A DNA stretch of 64,000 nt from Cololabis saira (GCF_033807715.1 NC_084590.1:6595327-6659326), one strand, 5' to 3'; counted from the first letter of the stretch, positions 11,298-22,588 are shown. Made by a program: numbers and translations. Notes: generated by a model not told the origin, from the letters alone.

Positions 11298-11710
11298 GTT
11301 ATACTTATTTTCTCTTTTTTCAAAATGTTTCTGTATATTGATTGGTAAAATTCATACAACTGACGAGAATTACGTTTCTATACGGTCAAAACGTACAAAG
11401 ACCGGGTCCAATACGGTATTACAAAGCTGCTGGAGGGAGATGGACAGAGAGCGTCTGTCACGCAGTGCTACGTGATAGTGGGACGCTCATGCAGTTACAC
11501 GGTTTTATAGTTGTGGCCGTGGTTTGCATTTTGGTTACGTAAAGAAAATGCGCAGAATCTTATTGGCTCGTAGATCCACATCACACTGGACGGCTCATCC
11601 GGGCGGCTGTACAGACCCTGCAGAATTTGGTTGCTTTCCTCCTTCTCTGAGTTGGCAGGCTGAGGGGAGACCACTTTATATATGTTAAAGCAAGAAAATG
11701 AAATGAAATG

Positions 11711-12323
11711 AGGCCGTCCTCCACGTCTCTCCTGCTGCATCGATCTGCCACCGGGGGGGAAGCTGGCCGATAAACCTGGAACGGCTAACGGAGCTGGCGG
11801 ATCAATGAAGCTTGGTGGAAATACTGCTGACACAGCCTGACAGAGGCTGAGTGATGAGCGGCGCATCGCCGTTAAAGCACAAGGTGTCGGTTTCTGGTCT
11901 CTGGGGTGGCGGGGTTGTTCCCTCCCTCCTCCACTGTAGTTACAGTTCAGGTGGAGCATGGTTTTGACACCTGCTCACCTACATACTCACTCTGCAGTTT
12001 CAGGGACAGATAATCTCAGTATTGTAGCTTTGATTCAGTCTCAGGGACCTGGAATGGTTGCTGTTTGTCTCTCTGCCTGTTCTTGAGTCTGTTTGTTCTT
12101 TCTCTTACAGATCTCCAAGGCTTGTGTGCCCGTTGTGCGTTTCCCTGTGTTTTTCTGGTTTCAGACTAGCAGCGGATGTCACCCCCCACCCCCCTCCTCT
12201 TCACATTTAATTAAAACGTCTCCTGACTTGTTACTAGAGGGCTGCATTGGGATTGGGTCCCGCGGGACCCAACGCAAATCTGGCGGGAGTGGGCGGTTTC
12301 AACTTTACTAGGGCGGGAACATT
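11711..12323. other. no recognised feature
   Basis: Intron 5. No coding signal or repeat family recognised. A stretch at 11330-11420 just upstream recurs inverted at about 48230-48300. Confidence 0.4.
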
Positions 12324-12942
12324 GACTACATTTACATCAGTCAAAATTCGGGTTATTGCTAATATTCCGGTTACTGAAACATTCGGAATATTCAGTTTAC
12401 ATGGTAATTAATCATTCAGGATATCTGGATCAAACCAGCGACGCACGGAGAACGTGATGACGCAATTCCTGTCATTTCCACTTCTTCTTCCTGTATCCAA
12501 ATTCAAAACAAATGCTGCTTCGCGCAACTTTTCTCTCTCCTTCTTGTAAATCTTCTATCCCTGTACTTTCTACCGTGTACAAATGCAGAAATGTTCATAT
12601 CCTTCATTACATTTATGAAGTGATTAGTTTCCTCCTGGTCTTGGTTTCTCCGTGTTTAGAAGAACTTCCTGGACTCAAAAGACCAGGATTCCTTGTGAAC
12701 AGAACATGCGCAGAAAACAAATTCCTGTTCTGTTTGATGGGGATATTCCGTTTAGTGTTTATATGACTGAATATTCGGGTTTTAAAAGGAGTAACCCAGG
12801 GCTCATATTTGGGTTTATAAAAACCGGAATATGAGCAAATCCCGGTTATTCAAAGGGGTTATTGGTGTTTACATGGCCGTGCAAAACCGGTTATTGCCAA
12901 TATTCAGACTTTAAAAGGGTTATTGATGCTGGAAACGCAGTC
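12324..12942. mobile_element. MITE, gactgcgtttacatgca family, copy 1
   Basis: 619 bp with ends gactacatttacat and aaacgcagtc and inner repeats of attcgggtt/aaccggaata. An inverted, highly similar copy lies at 31369-31990. Small open frames inside (12512-12834) are incidental. Confidence 0.8.
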
Positions 12943-13700
12943 ATTCTCTTCCTCCACAGTAATGTAATGGACAAGTCGTTTCATTCATTAACTTTGTTTA
13001 TTTTATGTTATTTATTAGTGTTATTTGAGCCACTCACAGCTACTCTCGTTGCTATAACCTCAATCACATAATTGATGCGTGTTCGATAATGACAATGATG
13101 GATTTGCATCTAACTTTGGGTCAGGTGACCTATGACCTGTCAATCATCCATCAAGCTCCACAATTACCATGTTAACATTAAATCAGATAGATTTGTCTGG
13201 ACATTTCTCTTGCGGGACGGGAGAAGACACTAAATCAATGCATCTCTATGATTGTGCGGCATGAATTCTCAGAGTTTAGCGGGAGTGTAACACACACGTT
13301 GCAGGTGCGGGTGGTGATGGTCAGAAATGCAGCAGGATGAAGAAAACAGGGCTCTAGTTGCTTTTGGTTTTACGTGTAGAAACTGTTTACGTCATCTTAA
13401 AAGTGGTGTAGTGCTTCAAAGGAAACAACTGCACTTCATTCATATTACATGACTCATTGATTATTAATCAACGCCACTGACTATTAATCAAGGCATGAAT
13501 TATTTAGTGAAGCAGCGCATCGATATTTCTGAAAGTGAAGTGCAGACACGGCTGAAAGGATCCGTTCCCACTGAGCCGGAACCTGAAGAGGAACCGGGAG
13601 GTTCTGCAACACGGGGCTGCTTCCCTGGACCGGCAGAGGTGGACACGTGCTCAGACCTGGACCAGCGTTCAAACGTGGAGCTTTCTTCAGAGACGGCTGG
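12943..13700. other. no recognised feature
   Basis: Intron 5 sequence up to the exon 5 donor. Nothing recognised. Confidence 0.4.
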
Positions 13701-13709
13701 GGCTCTTAC

Positions 13710-13777
13710 CAGAAATAGGTCTTCACATGCTCCTGGATCAACACCCACGTCTCCCCGAAGTCGTCTGATTTCCACAG
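13710..13777 (-). CDS. sorl1: sorl1 exon 5 (VPS10 domain)
   Basis: A 68-bp minus-strand exon between the acceptor ...CTCTAG and the donor GTAAGAG. It encodes 22 residues, LWKSDDFGETWVLIQEHVKT plus YF, and ends with TG, the first two bases of a Trp codon finished by exon 6. The SDDFGxTW pattern is a sortilin-family Asp-box-type bacterial neuraminidase repeat, as in other VPS10 propeller blades. The segment matches the SorLA order between HPNKQ (exon 4) and PYD (exon 6). The short size and split codon make the exon call strong. Confidence 0.95.
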
Positions 13778-13785
13778 CTAGAGTC

Positions 13786-13860
13786 AGGGAGACGGGGGGA
13801 GGAGAGGAGGAGAGGGGGAGAGAGGGGGAAGAGAGGAGGAGAGGGGGAGGAGGGGGACAG
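13786..13860. repeat. GA-rich purine tract beside the exon 5 acceptor
   Basis: About 75 bp of ggga/gaggagag sequence on the plus strand, that is a pyrimidine-rich run on the sense strand starting about 9 bp upstream of the exon 5 acceptor. It probably serves as an extended polypyrimidine tract. Confidence 0.7.
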
Positions 13861-14192
13861 CGTGTGAATCTAGGTCAGGCTCATTCCTACGTTCTGATCC
13901 AACCCCCGGCGAGGAGGAGGCTCCTCCAGAGGTGCAGGAACCTGCCACACCAGGGGCCTCATGTACAAAGAGTCAGTGCGTGGATTCCAACGTGAATCCG
14001 TGTGTGGAATTCTTGCGTACGCAAAAAAATATTCAGATGTTCAAAACTGTGCGTACGCCCAAATCCACGCAGGTTTCTTTGGACATCACAATCAACGTGG
14101 ATTTGAGCGAACATGCAGGAGCACAACACTCCTCCCTCAAGTAGATCCATTTGAATATGATAATGAGGATAAATATAGGTGGCCGAGACCCG

Positions 14193-15029
14193 CCATTGCT
14201 GAAAATAAAAGTAACGCTGCAAACAGAAACAAACGCCGCTGCAAATAAAAGAAACGCTTAGCAAATACAATAAACGCTGCAAACAAAAAGAAACGCCGCT
14301 GCCAATAAAATAAACGCTGAATATATAAAGAAACCCCACTGCAAATAAAAGAAACGCTGCAAATAAAATAAAAACGACGCAAATAAAAAAGCCACAACGG
14401 AAGTGAATTACCGGGGATTATTTTTGCCGATGCACCGGTGTTTTTATGGCCTAACACATTAAAAATTACACGTAGCGACGTTGAACACTAACCGTTTAAC
14501 TTATTTTCTCGTTCGTTGTTCTTCTTATTCCTCGCTCTTCTTATTTCTTCCTTTTCACTTACGTCCTCTTCGTCTTCTTCTTCTCCTCCCACGTAAAAAA
14601 CACCAGTGCATCAGCAAAAATAGTCCCCGGTAATTCACTTCCGTTGTGGCTTTTTTATTTGCGTAATTTTTTTTTATTTGCAGCGGCGTTTATTTATATT
14701 TGCAGCGTTTATTTTATTTGCAAAGCGTTTATTTTATTTGCAGCAGCGTTTACTTTTATTTGCAGCAGCGTTTATTTATATTTGCAGCGGTATTTATTTA
14801 TATTTGCAGCAGCGTTTGTTTTTATTTGCAAAGCGTTTATTTTATTTGCAGCGGCGTTTATTTTTATTTGCAGCGGCGTTTATTTTTATTTGCAGCGGCG
14901 TTTATTTTTATTTGCAGCGGCATTTATTTATATTTGCAGCGGCATTTATTTATATTTGCAGCAGCGTTTGTTTTTATTTGCAGCAGCGTTTGTTTTTATT
15001 TGCAGCGTTTCTTTAATTTTCAGCAATGG
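14193..15029. mobile_element. foldback element with tandem-repeat arms
   Basis: The ends ccattgctgaaaat and attttcagcaatgg are perfectly inverted. Each arm consists of tandem about 21-24-bp units (aaataaacgctgc on the left, gcagcggcgtttatttttat on the right). Towards the loop, 14391-14417 and 14624-14650 form a perfect 27-bp inverted pair that continues imperfectly to about 14450 and 14590. The right arm has more units than the left. Open frames of about 110-135 codons in the right arm come from the repeat. Confidence 0.85.
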
Positions 15030-15035
15030 CCACCG

Positions 15036-15740
15036 TATAAATATCCATTAAAAACCGCTCATCCCACACTAACATCTATTTTGGTCATGCCCGAACCTCC
15101 ATAACTTCTGGTCTGATATTTTTCTATGGTGCTCAACTGTCTTTAATGTGAACTTATCTCCGGACCCAGAGACTGCTTGTTCGGCTGTTCTGACTCACCG
15201 GAGCAACACTCACGTACGCATCGCCCTAGTGAGCGGTATGATGATCGCCAAGATGTGCATTCTGAATCTGTGGAAATCTGACTATGTTCCCGGCTTTAAA
15301 ACTTGGCTCAGTGAACTGACAAATATTTTACATATGGAAAAACTGAGATATGATTTGTCTGGGAACCCTCAAAAGTTCCTCAGGATATGGAACCCAGTTC
15401 TGTTCCACCTGAGGATGTGATGGACGCTCGCTGCTCAGAGTAACATCTTTCTGTCCTGGAAAATGTACGGTTACACGACTGTAAAGCGGTGGAATCTTAA
15501 CATCTAAGCAGCCCACTTGTTTTTTCCCCCTCCTTGGTTTTTGTTTTTATATTAGTCTTTTATTTGATTATTTTTCTGTCCTTTGTGAATTCCTTGTCTC
15601 ATGGGTGGGGGGAGGGAAGAGGGAGGGTGGGTGGGATTTGTATATTGTCTTGTCTTACAGATTTTGTACTTATAAGTTACTTACTGTACCTGTATGTATA
15701 AAAAAAAAAGTGCTATAAATAAAATATAAAAAAAAAAAAA
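15036..15740 (+). mobile_element. L1/Tx1-like LINE 3' end
   Basis: Around 15075-15130 a CPNLHNFW-type motif is recognisable apart from frame breaks. Then 15148-15420 is open for 90 codons with AKMCILNLWKSDY, LHMEKLRYDL and FLRIWNP, the usual ORF2 C-terminus. A 3' UTR follows with a poly(A)-like end near 15718-15740. 5'-truncated. Confidence 0.8.
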
Positions 15741-16456
15741 GACGTTCATCCAAATTGCAAAAACAAGTAAAACAAATTAAAGAAAAACATGGGCTGTGAG
15801 CTGGAGACAGTCCTGTCAGAAGTTGAGGCTGGAAAAAAATAATTTATTTGGGGGCATTTCTTCCGATTTAAGTTGCATTGCATTATGGTTAATGCTATTC
15901 TTTGCTTTGTGCTGCGTTCCGTGAAGAGTTGTGGTTTTTATTATGATCGTAAGGGTTTGTGAATGTTTATGGGCAGTGTTAGTGCATCATTACACTCTGC
16001 CTTTCTTGTTTGTATTTTATGAACCGACACCAGAACTTAAGTTGGTGGATGAGAAACGGCTCCTCGTTCAGCTTTATTGTCACGCGTATTATATACTGAC
16101 GGATTAAGACCAATGTGATTGTGCAATTGATTGTGAGATTGTTGCAGTTCCACTTGTGTGTAACTTATCTGCTGATGTGGGGACTGTCGTGTCCTGCCAG
16201 ACATGATTTCTGCGTGCAGGACCGCAACTTTCCACGTTCAAATCACTTTTTGAACATCCGACCGTGAGCGTAAAAAGTGGCGTACGCACGTTTTTTGTGC
16301 GCCGCACGTTTTGTACATGAGGCTCCAGGACTTCTGCCGCAGACGCGACACAACACAACAATGAACGCCGTCCCTCCAAGGTTTGAAACATTGAAAGAGA
16401 AAAACTAAGAGTTCTCAGACGTGGAGCCGGTTTTCCCCGAGCCGAGCCGGACGTAC

Positions 16457-16618
16457 CTGCTTGTTTGGATGTGAGCCGTCGTAGCCGAGCACCAGGCTGG
16501 CTCTCCGGGGGTGCAGCAGCAGGTCGGTGGGCTTGAAGGGGAGGGGGAAGCCCTGCACGCTCTTACAGAAGTCCACCGTATTCCACAGGTAGTTGTTGGT
16601 GGAGTCCACAAACAGGTA
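16457..16618 (-). CDS. sorl1: sorl1 exon 4 (VPS10 domain)
   Basis: A 162-bp minus-strand exon from the acceptor ...TTCCGCAG to the donor GTACGTCC, exactly 54 codons in phase 0. It encodes [33 protein letters not shown] and [13 protein letters not shown]. The FDFC/VDFC and LLLH...LLG motifs and SHPNKQ are characteristic of SorLA in this part of the VPS10 propeller. It joins exon 3 (...SPSDNRR) and exon 5 (LWKSDD...) without gap. Confidence 0.96.
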
Positions 16619-16964
16619 CTGCGGAACAGAGACCAGATCCCGGGTTTGAAGACAGGGAAAACAAAACCGAGTAGCTTCTCCTCCTCTATCGCCATCCAGT
16701 ATCTATAATCTAAACAGGGCCAGACCAGAACTCCCTCTCCCTAGCACCAACTCCTTGCTGATCCAGAGAAAGAACCATTTACGTTAGCGGAGGGGGCCGA
16801 GTTGTTAAGACCAACGGCAATAGCAAGACTGGGAGACGGAGACATTTTCAAATAAGAATGAGGAGACAACCTGTCTTTTAGAGATGTGTCCACGGAAGAG
16901 CTACGTGGACCAAGTCCTGTTAGAGCAGATACCTGGTTGTTGCTGCAACTTTCACGCAAACGCA

Positions 16965-17060
16965 GCGACGTAACCAGCGTTTGCATAGACGTAACCAGCG
17001 TTTTTGCAGCCACGTAACAGACGTTTGCAGAGACGTAACCGACGTTTGCAGACCGACATG
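16965..17060. repeat. short 21-bp tandem array (acgtaaccgacgtttgca)
   Basis: About four units of the same unit as the larger array at 18511-19042. The two blocks lie in the same orientation in intron 3 and may be one array split by insertions at 17074-18500. Confidence 0.7.
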
Positions 17061-17073
17061 CGACGAGGTCTAG

Positions 17074-17226
17074 CGCTGAGTTATGGTTCTGCGTCACACC
17101 AACGCAGAGCACACGGCGTAGGGTACGCGGCACACGCACCGTACGGCGCGCGTCGCCGCGTAACCTACGCCGAGGCCTACGGCGTAGGTTCGCGTCGATT
17201 TAACGCGAAACCATAATTCAGGCTTC
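17074..17226. repeat. foldback repeat, cgcggaaccataaatcag family
   Basis: gagttatggttctgcgtcac... pairs with ...gtcgatttaacgcgaaacca, with palindromic cctacgccg/cggcgtagg cores. A half copy lies at 17446-17480. Confidence 0.75.
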
Positions 17227-17480
17227 ACAGCGCGACTCCACTGTCCGCCGGCGCGCGCCCGGCTCGTCACCACGCCGACTCCGCGCTCATATATTTAATA
17301 CATTTATAAAGCCCATTTATTTATAAAGCCCCACCTGGCCGAGCCCTAACACTGAGGCCATGGTAGATTTAGGTTACACACGGACACGCGGCACTGTTGA
17401 CTTTGTTTCCCTGCCGGCTCTGCTCATTCGCAACGTGACCAGTTGTCGATTTAACGCAGAACCATAATTCAGGCTTCACT

Positions 17481-18510
17481 CACTGCCGCAACGTGTTGCC
17501 TCCAGTCATTTCAATGAGAAGCACACGCAAACACTGCATTGCATATTCAGCGCCGCACAGAGGCTCCCAAATGGAAATTATTTTCGATTTCTGAATGAAT
17601 GGATAGATACGTCGCTTATTTTTTGCATATTATGTTTTTCTTTTCTGGCCTGGCGCATCACGTTTTCGAGTCCGTTGTTTGGGGATTTTTTTTTTTTTTT
17701 TTTCCGTTCCGCGGAATTTTTTTGCTGAGACCAAAATCCGCGGAAGATTCTGATGCCTGGTTATTAGGTGTCAGGTTATGTGCATCTAAAACCAGAGGAG
17801 AACTTTACTGTGTGTGCACAGCCAACAGCTGATTGACTGCAGTGGGCGCCGTTCGACAAGTCACCGCGGCGCTACAGACACCCCGGTGTTCATATTTTTT
17901 GTCGGATTTGCGCTGATCTCATAAAAAAATATCCCAAAAAAATCCCCAGGACGGAAATCCGTACCCAGTACGGAGAACTTTAATCCCTGGGTTTCCCCCA
18001 AAGCATTATAGCATAGCATCTCTGTTAGCTTCATTTTGTTCTGAGGCAAACCCTTAAAAAAAACAGTCAGTTTTTATACAAAGCCTCGTGCCAAATGTCA
18101 CACAGGAACATTTATTAACAGAGGTCTGCACAATATCAAAATGTATAAAACAAATGAAATAAAAATAAACTGCCTGCATATATAGAATAAAAATGCTTCT
18201 TGAATAAAATAAAACTAATATCCCTTTCCTGCATAACAATTAAATTAAAATACACTGTGCAATTAATACAATGTAGACAGTAACAGGCAGACTTTTCCAC
18301 TGAGGTTGACAGTTGTGCAAATAACAAAACATTTGTGCAAATCTCAAATAAAACATTCAAGTCAATTTGTCACAAAATGAGCTATATCAAAATAAAAAAG
18401 AAAATTTAAAAAAGAAATTAAAAATCGATATAAACGATATCGTCTTGTTCCATATCGCGTTTGAAAATATATCGATATATATTAAAATCTCGATATATCG
18501 CCCAGCCCTA
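17481..18510. other. unclassified intron 3 sequence
   Basis: Holds no gene. The end near 18440-18510 (atatcgatatatatt...tctcgatatatcgcccagccct) looks like the terminus of a TAGGGCTGGGCGATAT-type hAT element, but no partner terminus was found. The rest is unrecognised. Confidence 0.4.
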
Positions 18511-19042
18511 AACTGACGTTTGCATAGACGTGACCGACGTTTGCAGAGACGTAACCGACGTTTGCAGCAACGTAACTGACATTTGCAGCAACGTAACTGA
18601 CGTTTGCGGCGACGTAACTGACATTTGCATAGATGTAACTGACGTTTGCGGCGACGTAACCGGCGTTTGCAGCAACGTAACTGACATTTGCAGCAACGTA
18701 ACTGACGTTTGCATAGATGTAACTGACGTTTGCAGCAACGTAACTGACGTTTGCAGAGACGTAACTGACGTTTGCAGCAACGTAACTGACGTTTGCAGCA
18801 ACGTAACTGACATTTGCAGAGACGTAACTGACGTTTGCAGAGACGTAACTGACGTTTGCAGCAACGTAACTGACATTTGCAGAGACGTAACTGACGTTTG
18901 CAGAGACGTAACTGACGTTTGCATAGACGTAACTGACGTTTGCAGAGACGTAACTGACGTTTGCAGCAACGTAACCGACGTTTGCAGAGACGTAACTGAT
19001 GTTTGCAGCAACGTAACCGACATTTGCAGCAACGTAACTGAC
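18511..19042. repeat. minisatellite, 21-bp unit, about 25 copies
   Basis: Tandem cgtaactgacgtttgcagca/gaga units with a 21-bp period in intron 3. The unit length keeps both strands open for 180-198 codons (18482-19117); these frames are artefacts. Every unit has two near-CRE tgacgt/acgta cores. Confidence 0.9.
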
Positions 19043-19354
19043 GTGACTCCTTTTAACATCCGAGCTGTGGAAAAACAAACCGGTTCTCAGCTGGTTCCTA
19101 AGTTCAACGACTTGTGAACCAGCACCAGCACCGGCTCAGAACCAGTTCTGGAACCGGTTTGGTAGAGAAAGGGGTATACCAGCTGCTTTGTTTTCTTTCT
19201 GGGGATTGGACAAGAAGATCAACGCCGACCAAGTACGAGCTCTGCAGAGCCGTTTCTTCCAGGGTGTGGTGTGAGCTGCAGGACGGGCTCCTCGTCCCCT
19301 ACGCCGGGACGAGGAGCTGGCAGTGGAGCAGACTGGTCTGGGCGGGGAACTTAC

Positions 19355-19489
19355 CCTCCGGTTGTCTGAAGGGCTGTGGTAGAACTGGGAGATGGCCTGC
19401 TTGCTGCCGTCCTTGGCCTTGGCCCCCGACAGCTGGAACCGGTCAGAGACGGGGTTGAAGGTCCTCCCGTAGTCGTAGGACACGTAGAC
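19355..19489 (-). CDS. sorl1: sorl1 exon 3 (VPS10 domain)
   Basis: A 135-bp minus-strand exon from the acceptor ...CCTGCAG to the donor GTAAGTT, exactly 45 codons in phase 0. It encodes VYVSYDYGRTFNPVSD and ISQFYHSPSDNRR, matching the SorLA segment VYVSYDYG...QFYHSP.DN.R. YDYGRTF is a VPS10 Asp-box-like blade motif. It is separated from exon 2 by only 84 bp. Confidence 0.96.
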
Positions 19490-19573
19490 CTGCAGGCAGA
19501 GAGGGGGTGAGGACGCGGTCCACACCGGGTCCTGGCAGGGAAATCAAACCTCCGGTCCTCGGGTCTCACTCAC

Positions 19574-19690
19574 GGAGCTGGTCTTGGGCCCGCTGGCCGC
19601 CGCGCTGTCCCGGGCCAGAGCCACGATCACGTTGCTCTTCTCCCCGGCCCAGTGCACCACCATCTGGTTGTGGGAGTCGTTCAGGTTGGC
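19574..19690 (-). CDS. sorl1: sorl1 exon 2 (start of VPS10 domain)
   Basis: A 117-bp minus-strand exon from the acceptor ...CCTCCAG to the donor GTGAGTG, exactly 39 codons in phase 0. It encodes [18 protein letters not shown] and [11 protein letters not shown], a stretch identical or nearly so to SorLA across vertebrates as I recall it. It follows directly on VYGQ at the end of exon 1. The hairpin element at 19768-20583 lies just upstream of its acceptor. Confidence 0.97.
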
Positions 19691-19767
19691 CTGGAGGGCA
19701 GGAGGAGGTCACAACAACAGACAGTTACAAGGGAGAAAGAGCAAGTCCCTTCAGATGCCGTCAGCAC

Positions 19768-20583
19768 CATAGACATTTATACGTAGACGCCACAGAGTGT
19801 TCTTGCTGCTGCTGCGATACGTCAGCGTCACCGCCATATTGGATGTTCAAGACTGCGCTGTAAACTAATACAAGTAAATGGACTTATTTTCATAAAGCGC
19901 CTTTTCTACAAAGAAATGTACATTTTACGTCTCATTTATTCATTCACACACGCACTAATATACTTGGGAAACAGTTAGGCACCAAATATAACATATTTAA
20001 TTTTCTCAGATGGCAAAAATAAGAACTTTATTGATCCCACATAGGAGTAATGCATGTTATATCAGCTATAGAGAATAAGGTAGTGCCGAAAAACAATACA
20101 TATCCCCCCTCACAAAAATAAGAAAAATAGAGAAATGTATTTTCTCATCAACTACAAAACAAATTTTACATTTTTCAAATAACAAAATAACATATTTGAA
20201 CCATTTTTCAGACAATAAAATAATTGAAAAAAATCTGAAAAATAGTTAAAATATGTTATTTTGTTACTTGAAAAATTAAAAATATGTTTTGTTGATGAGA
20301 AAATACGTTTCTCTATTTTTCTTATTTTTGTGAGGGGGGATATATATTGTTTTTCGGCACTACCTTGTTCTCTATCTATGCCTAACTGTTTCCCAAGTAT
20401 ATTAGTGCGTGTGTGAATGAATAAATGAGACGGAAAACGTACATTTCTTTGTAGAAAGGTGCTTTATGAAAATAAGTCCATTTACTTGTATTAGTTTACA
20501 GCGCAGTCTTGAACATCCAATATGGCGGCGACGCTGACGTACGACTCAGCGCTCGATGGGGCGTCTACGTTTATAAGTCTATG
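19768..20583. mobile_element. 816-bp foldback MITE next to the sorl1 exon 2 acceptor
   Basis: The two halves are inverted copies over nearly the full length: catagacatttatacgtaga... pairs with ...tctacgtttataagtctatg, and the centre lies near 20190. A perfect 8-bp duplication gtcagcac flanks it (19760-19767 and 20584-20591). The right arm differs from the left at scattered positions. Its left end is 77 bp from the exon 2 acceptor on the sense strand. Confidence 0.92.
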
Positions 20584-20821
20584 GTCAGCACACCCGGGTT
20601 TCTGTGTTCATGTTGCAGAAACATGGTCTTTATTCAGCTCACAAAGACAAATACAACCAGCCGATAAACCGACGGTTATCATTTCTCATACTTCTATCCA
20701 GAGCAGCCAGGACACGAGCACAGCTGGAGGAAGACGTGAGTGAACCCAGGGAGGGTTAGGTCTGGAGCAGGAACTACAACCTTCCAGCACATTCCTACAT
20801 AAATACCATTTCAATCTTTGA

Positions 20822-21436
20822 ATGAAACAGCTGCAAGCAGGTCAGTTCCCCCTGCCCAAAAATTTACAGAGTTTTGGAAACCTATATTCAAATTCTTTTC
20901 CAACCTGCTAGGAACACCCATAGAAGCTCTTCCCATAATAGTGGTATTGTGTGTGTCGTACCGCAGGACGTCTGCCCCACGCATCATGGCAGAAACACGT
21001 TACCGGCTAGAAGGCTCATACTGCTTAAATGGAAAGACAGATCTCCTCCAACTTTCAGTCAACGGATCAGAATCTTCTGCAGCATCTGACTTTAGAAAAG
21101 ATCCCATATGTTACAAAAGGCTGTGCCCTCAACTTCTATTCTACATGGAAACCAGTTCTAGATCAGGTTGAAAAGATAGATGCCTCACACATTTTTCTTT
21201 CCCTTTTTTTTTTCTTATTATTTTTGTACATTTTTGTTTGTTTTGTTAACTTCATTTGTGTTTTGTTTGTTTGTTCAAAGAAGAACAACCAAATATACAA
21301 TTTACTGCTGAACCTGTGATGTAATGTGGACGTGTGGTGGTGCAACGTGGTGGGGTTGTGTTGAAATGTATTGAAATGCATGTCAAATTGTATCTTGTAT
21401 CTGTATCGATTTAAAAAAAATAAAAATACAAAAACA
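20822..21436 (+). mobile_element. L1/Tx1-like LINE 3' end
   Basis: Three overlapping frames together read an L1 ORF2 C-terminus (ARRLILLKWKDRSPPTF, then LEKIPYVTKGC and FYSTWKPVLDQ), broken by frameshifts. A T-rich 3' UTR and an A-rich tail near 21412-21436 follow. 5'-truncated. Confidence 0.75.
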
Positions 21437-21741
21437 AAAATGTCATACATTCTGGATTCATTAAAAAACAACTGAAATATTGCAAGCCTTTTATTAATTT
21501 AATATTGCTGATCATGGCTTACAGCTTAAGAAAACTCAAATATCCTATCTCAAAAAATTAGAATATTCTGGGAATCTTAATCTTAAACCATAATCAGCAA
21601 TATTTAAATAATAAAAGGCTTGCAATATTTCAGTTGATTTGTAATGAATCCAGAATGTATGACATTTTTTATTTTATTTTTTAAATTGCATTACAGAAAA
21701 TAAAGAACTTTATCACAATATTCTAATTTTCTGAGACAGCA
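21437..21741. mobile_element. Tc1/mariner-type palindromic MITE (partial)
   Basis: Contains both halves of the catacattctggattcatt...aatgaatccagaatgtatg palindrome and the right end caatattctaattttctgagacag. The left outer end is missing at the join with the LINE tail. Full copies lie at 40994-41355 and 42893-44076. Confidence 0.8.
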
Positions 21742-22327
21742 GACACACTGAAATGATGACTGGATCATTTGGACAGGACAGGTTCATCTGAGTTTTCAGC
21801 AGCAGCTCTAACACAGACTCATCTCCCCCCCCGGCTCCCGGGTCAATGGAGAGAAGTGGTCTGGCTCCTCTGACGGCGGCGGCCTCGCGGCCCCCGTCTC
21901 TTAGTAATGACTCAGGGGGGGGGGCGTCTATAACGCTCTGCTTCTGAGCTTCAAGGCCATTTTTACTGTTGTCAGTGGCAACGCGGCCCTCCCTCCCTGA
22001 GCTGCACCTACACCGGCCCACGCTGGCCCACGCCGGCGTTCAGACACTAATAATACTCTAGAAATCAATAACAAGCGCCGCAGCAACCCGGCGTACGGCG
22101 TCCCGGGCAGGAGAGAAGGAGCACCAGGACCAGACTGGACCAGCAGACGTGGTCTTGTCCCTCAGCACAAAGCTGCAGTCACACAACCAAAATGTTGACA
22201 TCCTGCAGACCAGACTGCATGTCGCCAGCAAACTTAACCTCCTGGACCAACTGAACAAAGGAGCATCTATCAGCTGTTGTCATGAAGCCCGGTTCAGCTT
22301 TTCCATCCTCTCCATCCCTGCATGGCC
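21742..22327. other. no recognised feature
   Basis: Intron 1 sequence without recognised coding or repeat content. Confidence 0.4.
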
Positions 22328-22373
22328 CTGAGCTGAGCTGAGCTGAGCTGAGCTGAGCTGAGCTGAGCTGAGT
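22328..22373. repeat. (GAGCT)n microsatellite
   Basis: About nine uninterrupted gagct pentamers. Confidence 0.95.
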
Positions 22374-22588
22374 TGCCTCCCGGGCCGGTTCATTGGCCGC
22401 TGAGTGCAGGAGGGAGAGCTGCCAGCAGCTCTGCAGCCCGGCCAGGCCCGTTCTGCTGAGTCACGCTGACTGGACTGAAGATGAAGCAGCAAACTGCATC
22501 ATGGGAGCCACCCGTGGGTGAGCAGCCACCTGATGGGCAGCAACAGTCACCTGCTGGTACGGCGTCGCTGCTCCCTCAGAGTCTAGAT

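Larger units (their letters stand above)
10168..11710. mobile_element. fragmented MITE (gagacctatt family), inverted copy split by other insertions
   Basis: 10168-10400 and 11520-11710 match, in reverse, the two halves of the element at 38600-39130; for example atgataatgaggctctgtgc and tgaggggagaccacttta match its reverse complement. The 1.1 kb between them holds a foldback repeat, a piece like 56930-57030, a LINE fragment and a small MITE. The present order is a nest of insertions. Confidence 0.6.
13954..16325. mobile_element. DNA transposon with GGGCCTCATGTACAAA termini
   Basis: The ends gggcctcatgtacaaa and ttttgtacatgaggctc are inverted, and a 3-bp CAG flanks both sides (13951-13953 and 16326-16328), which would suit a Harbinger-type element. 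tgcgtacgc-type subterminal repeats lie inside both ends. The core is occupied by a foldback element (14193-15029) and a LINE 3' end (15036-15740). It fills most of intron 4. Confidence 0.7.

Noticed and set aside
13495..13995. 166-codon plus-strand ORF across exon 5
   Set aside because: Antisense to sorl1 exon 5 and its GA tract; no support on the plus strand.
14644..15104. Phe/Leu/Cys/Ala-rich ORFs resembling membrane proteins
   Set aside because: Arise from the gcagcgtttatttttattt arm units of the foldback element.
18482..19117. 180-198-codon ORFs on both strands (NVTDVCRDV and YVAANVS repeats)
   Set aside because: 21-bp array inside sorl1 intron 3.
19136..19525. 129-codon minus-strand ORF as a single gene
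   Set aside because: Only 19355-19489 is coding (sorl1 exon 3); the rest reads through splice sites into introns.
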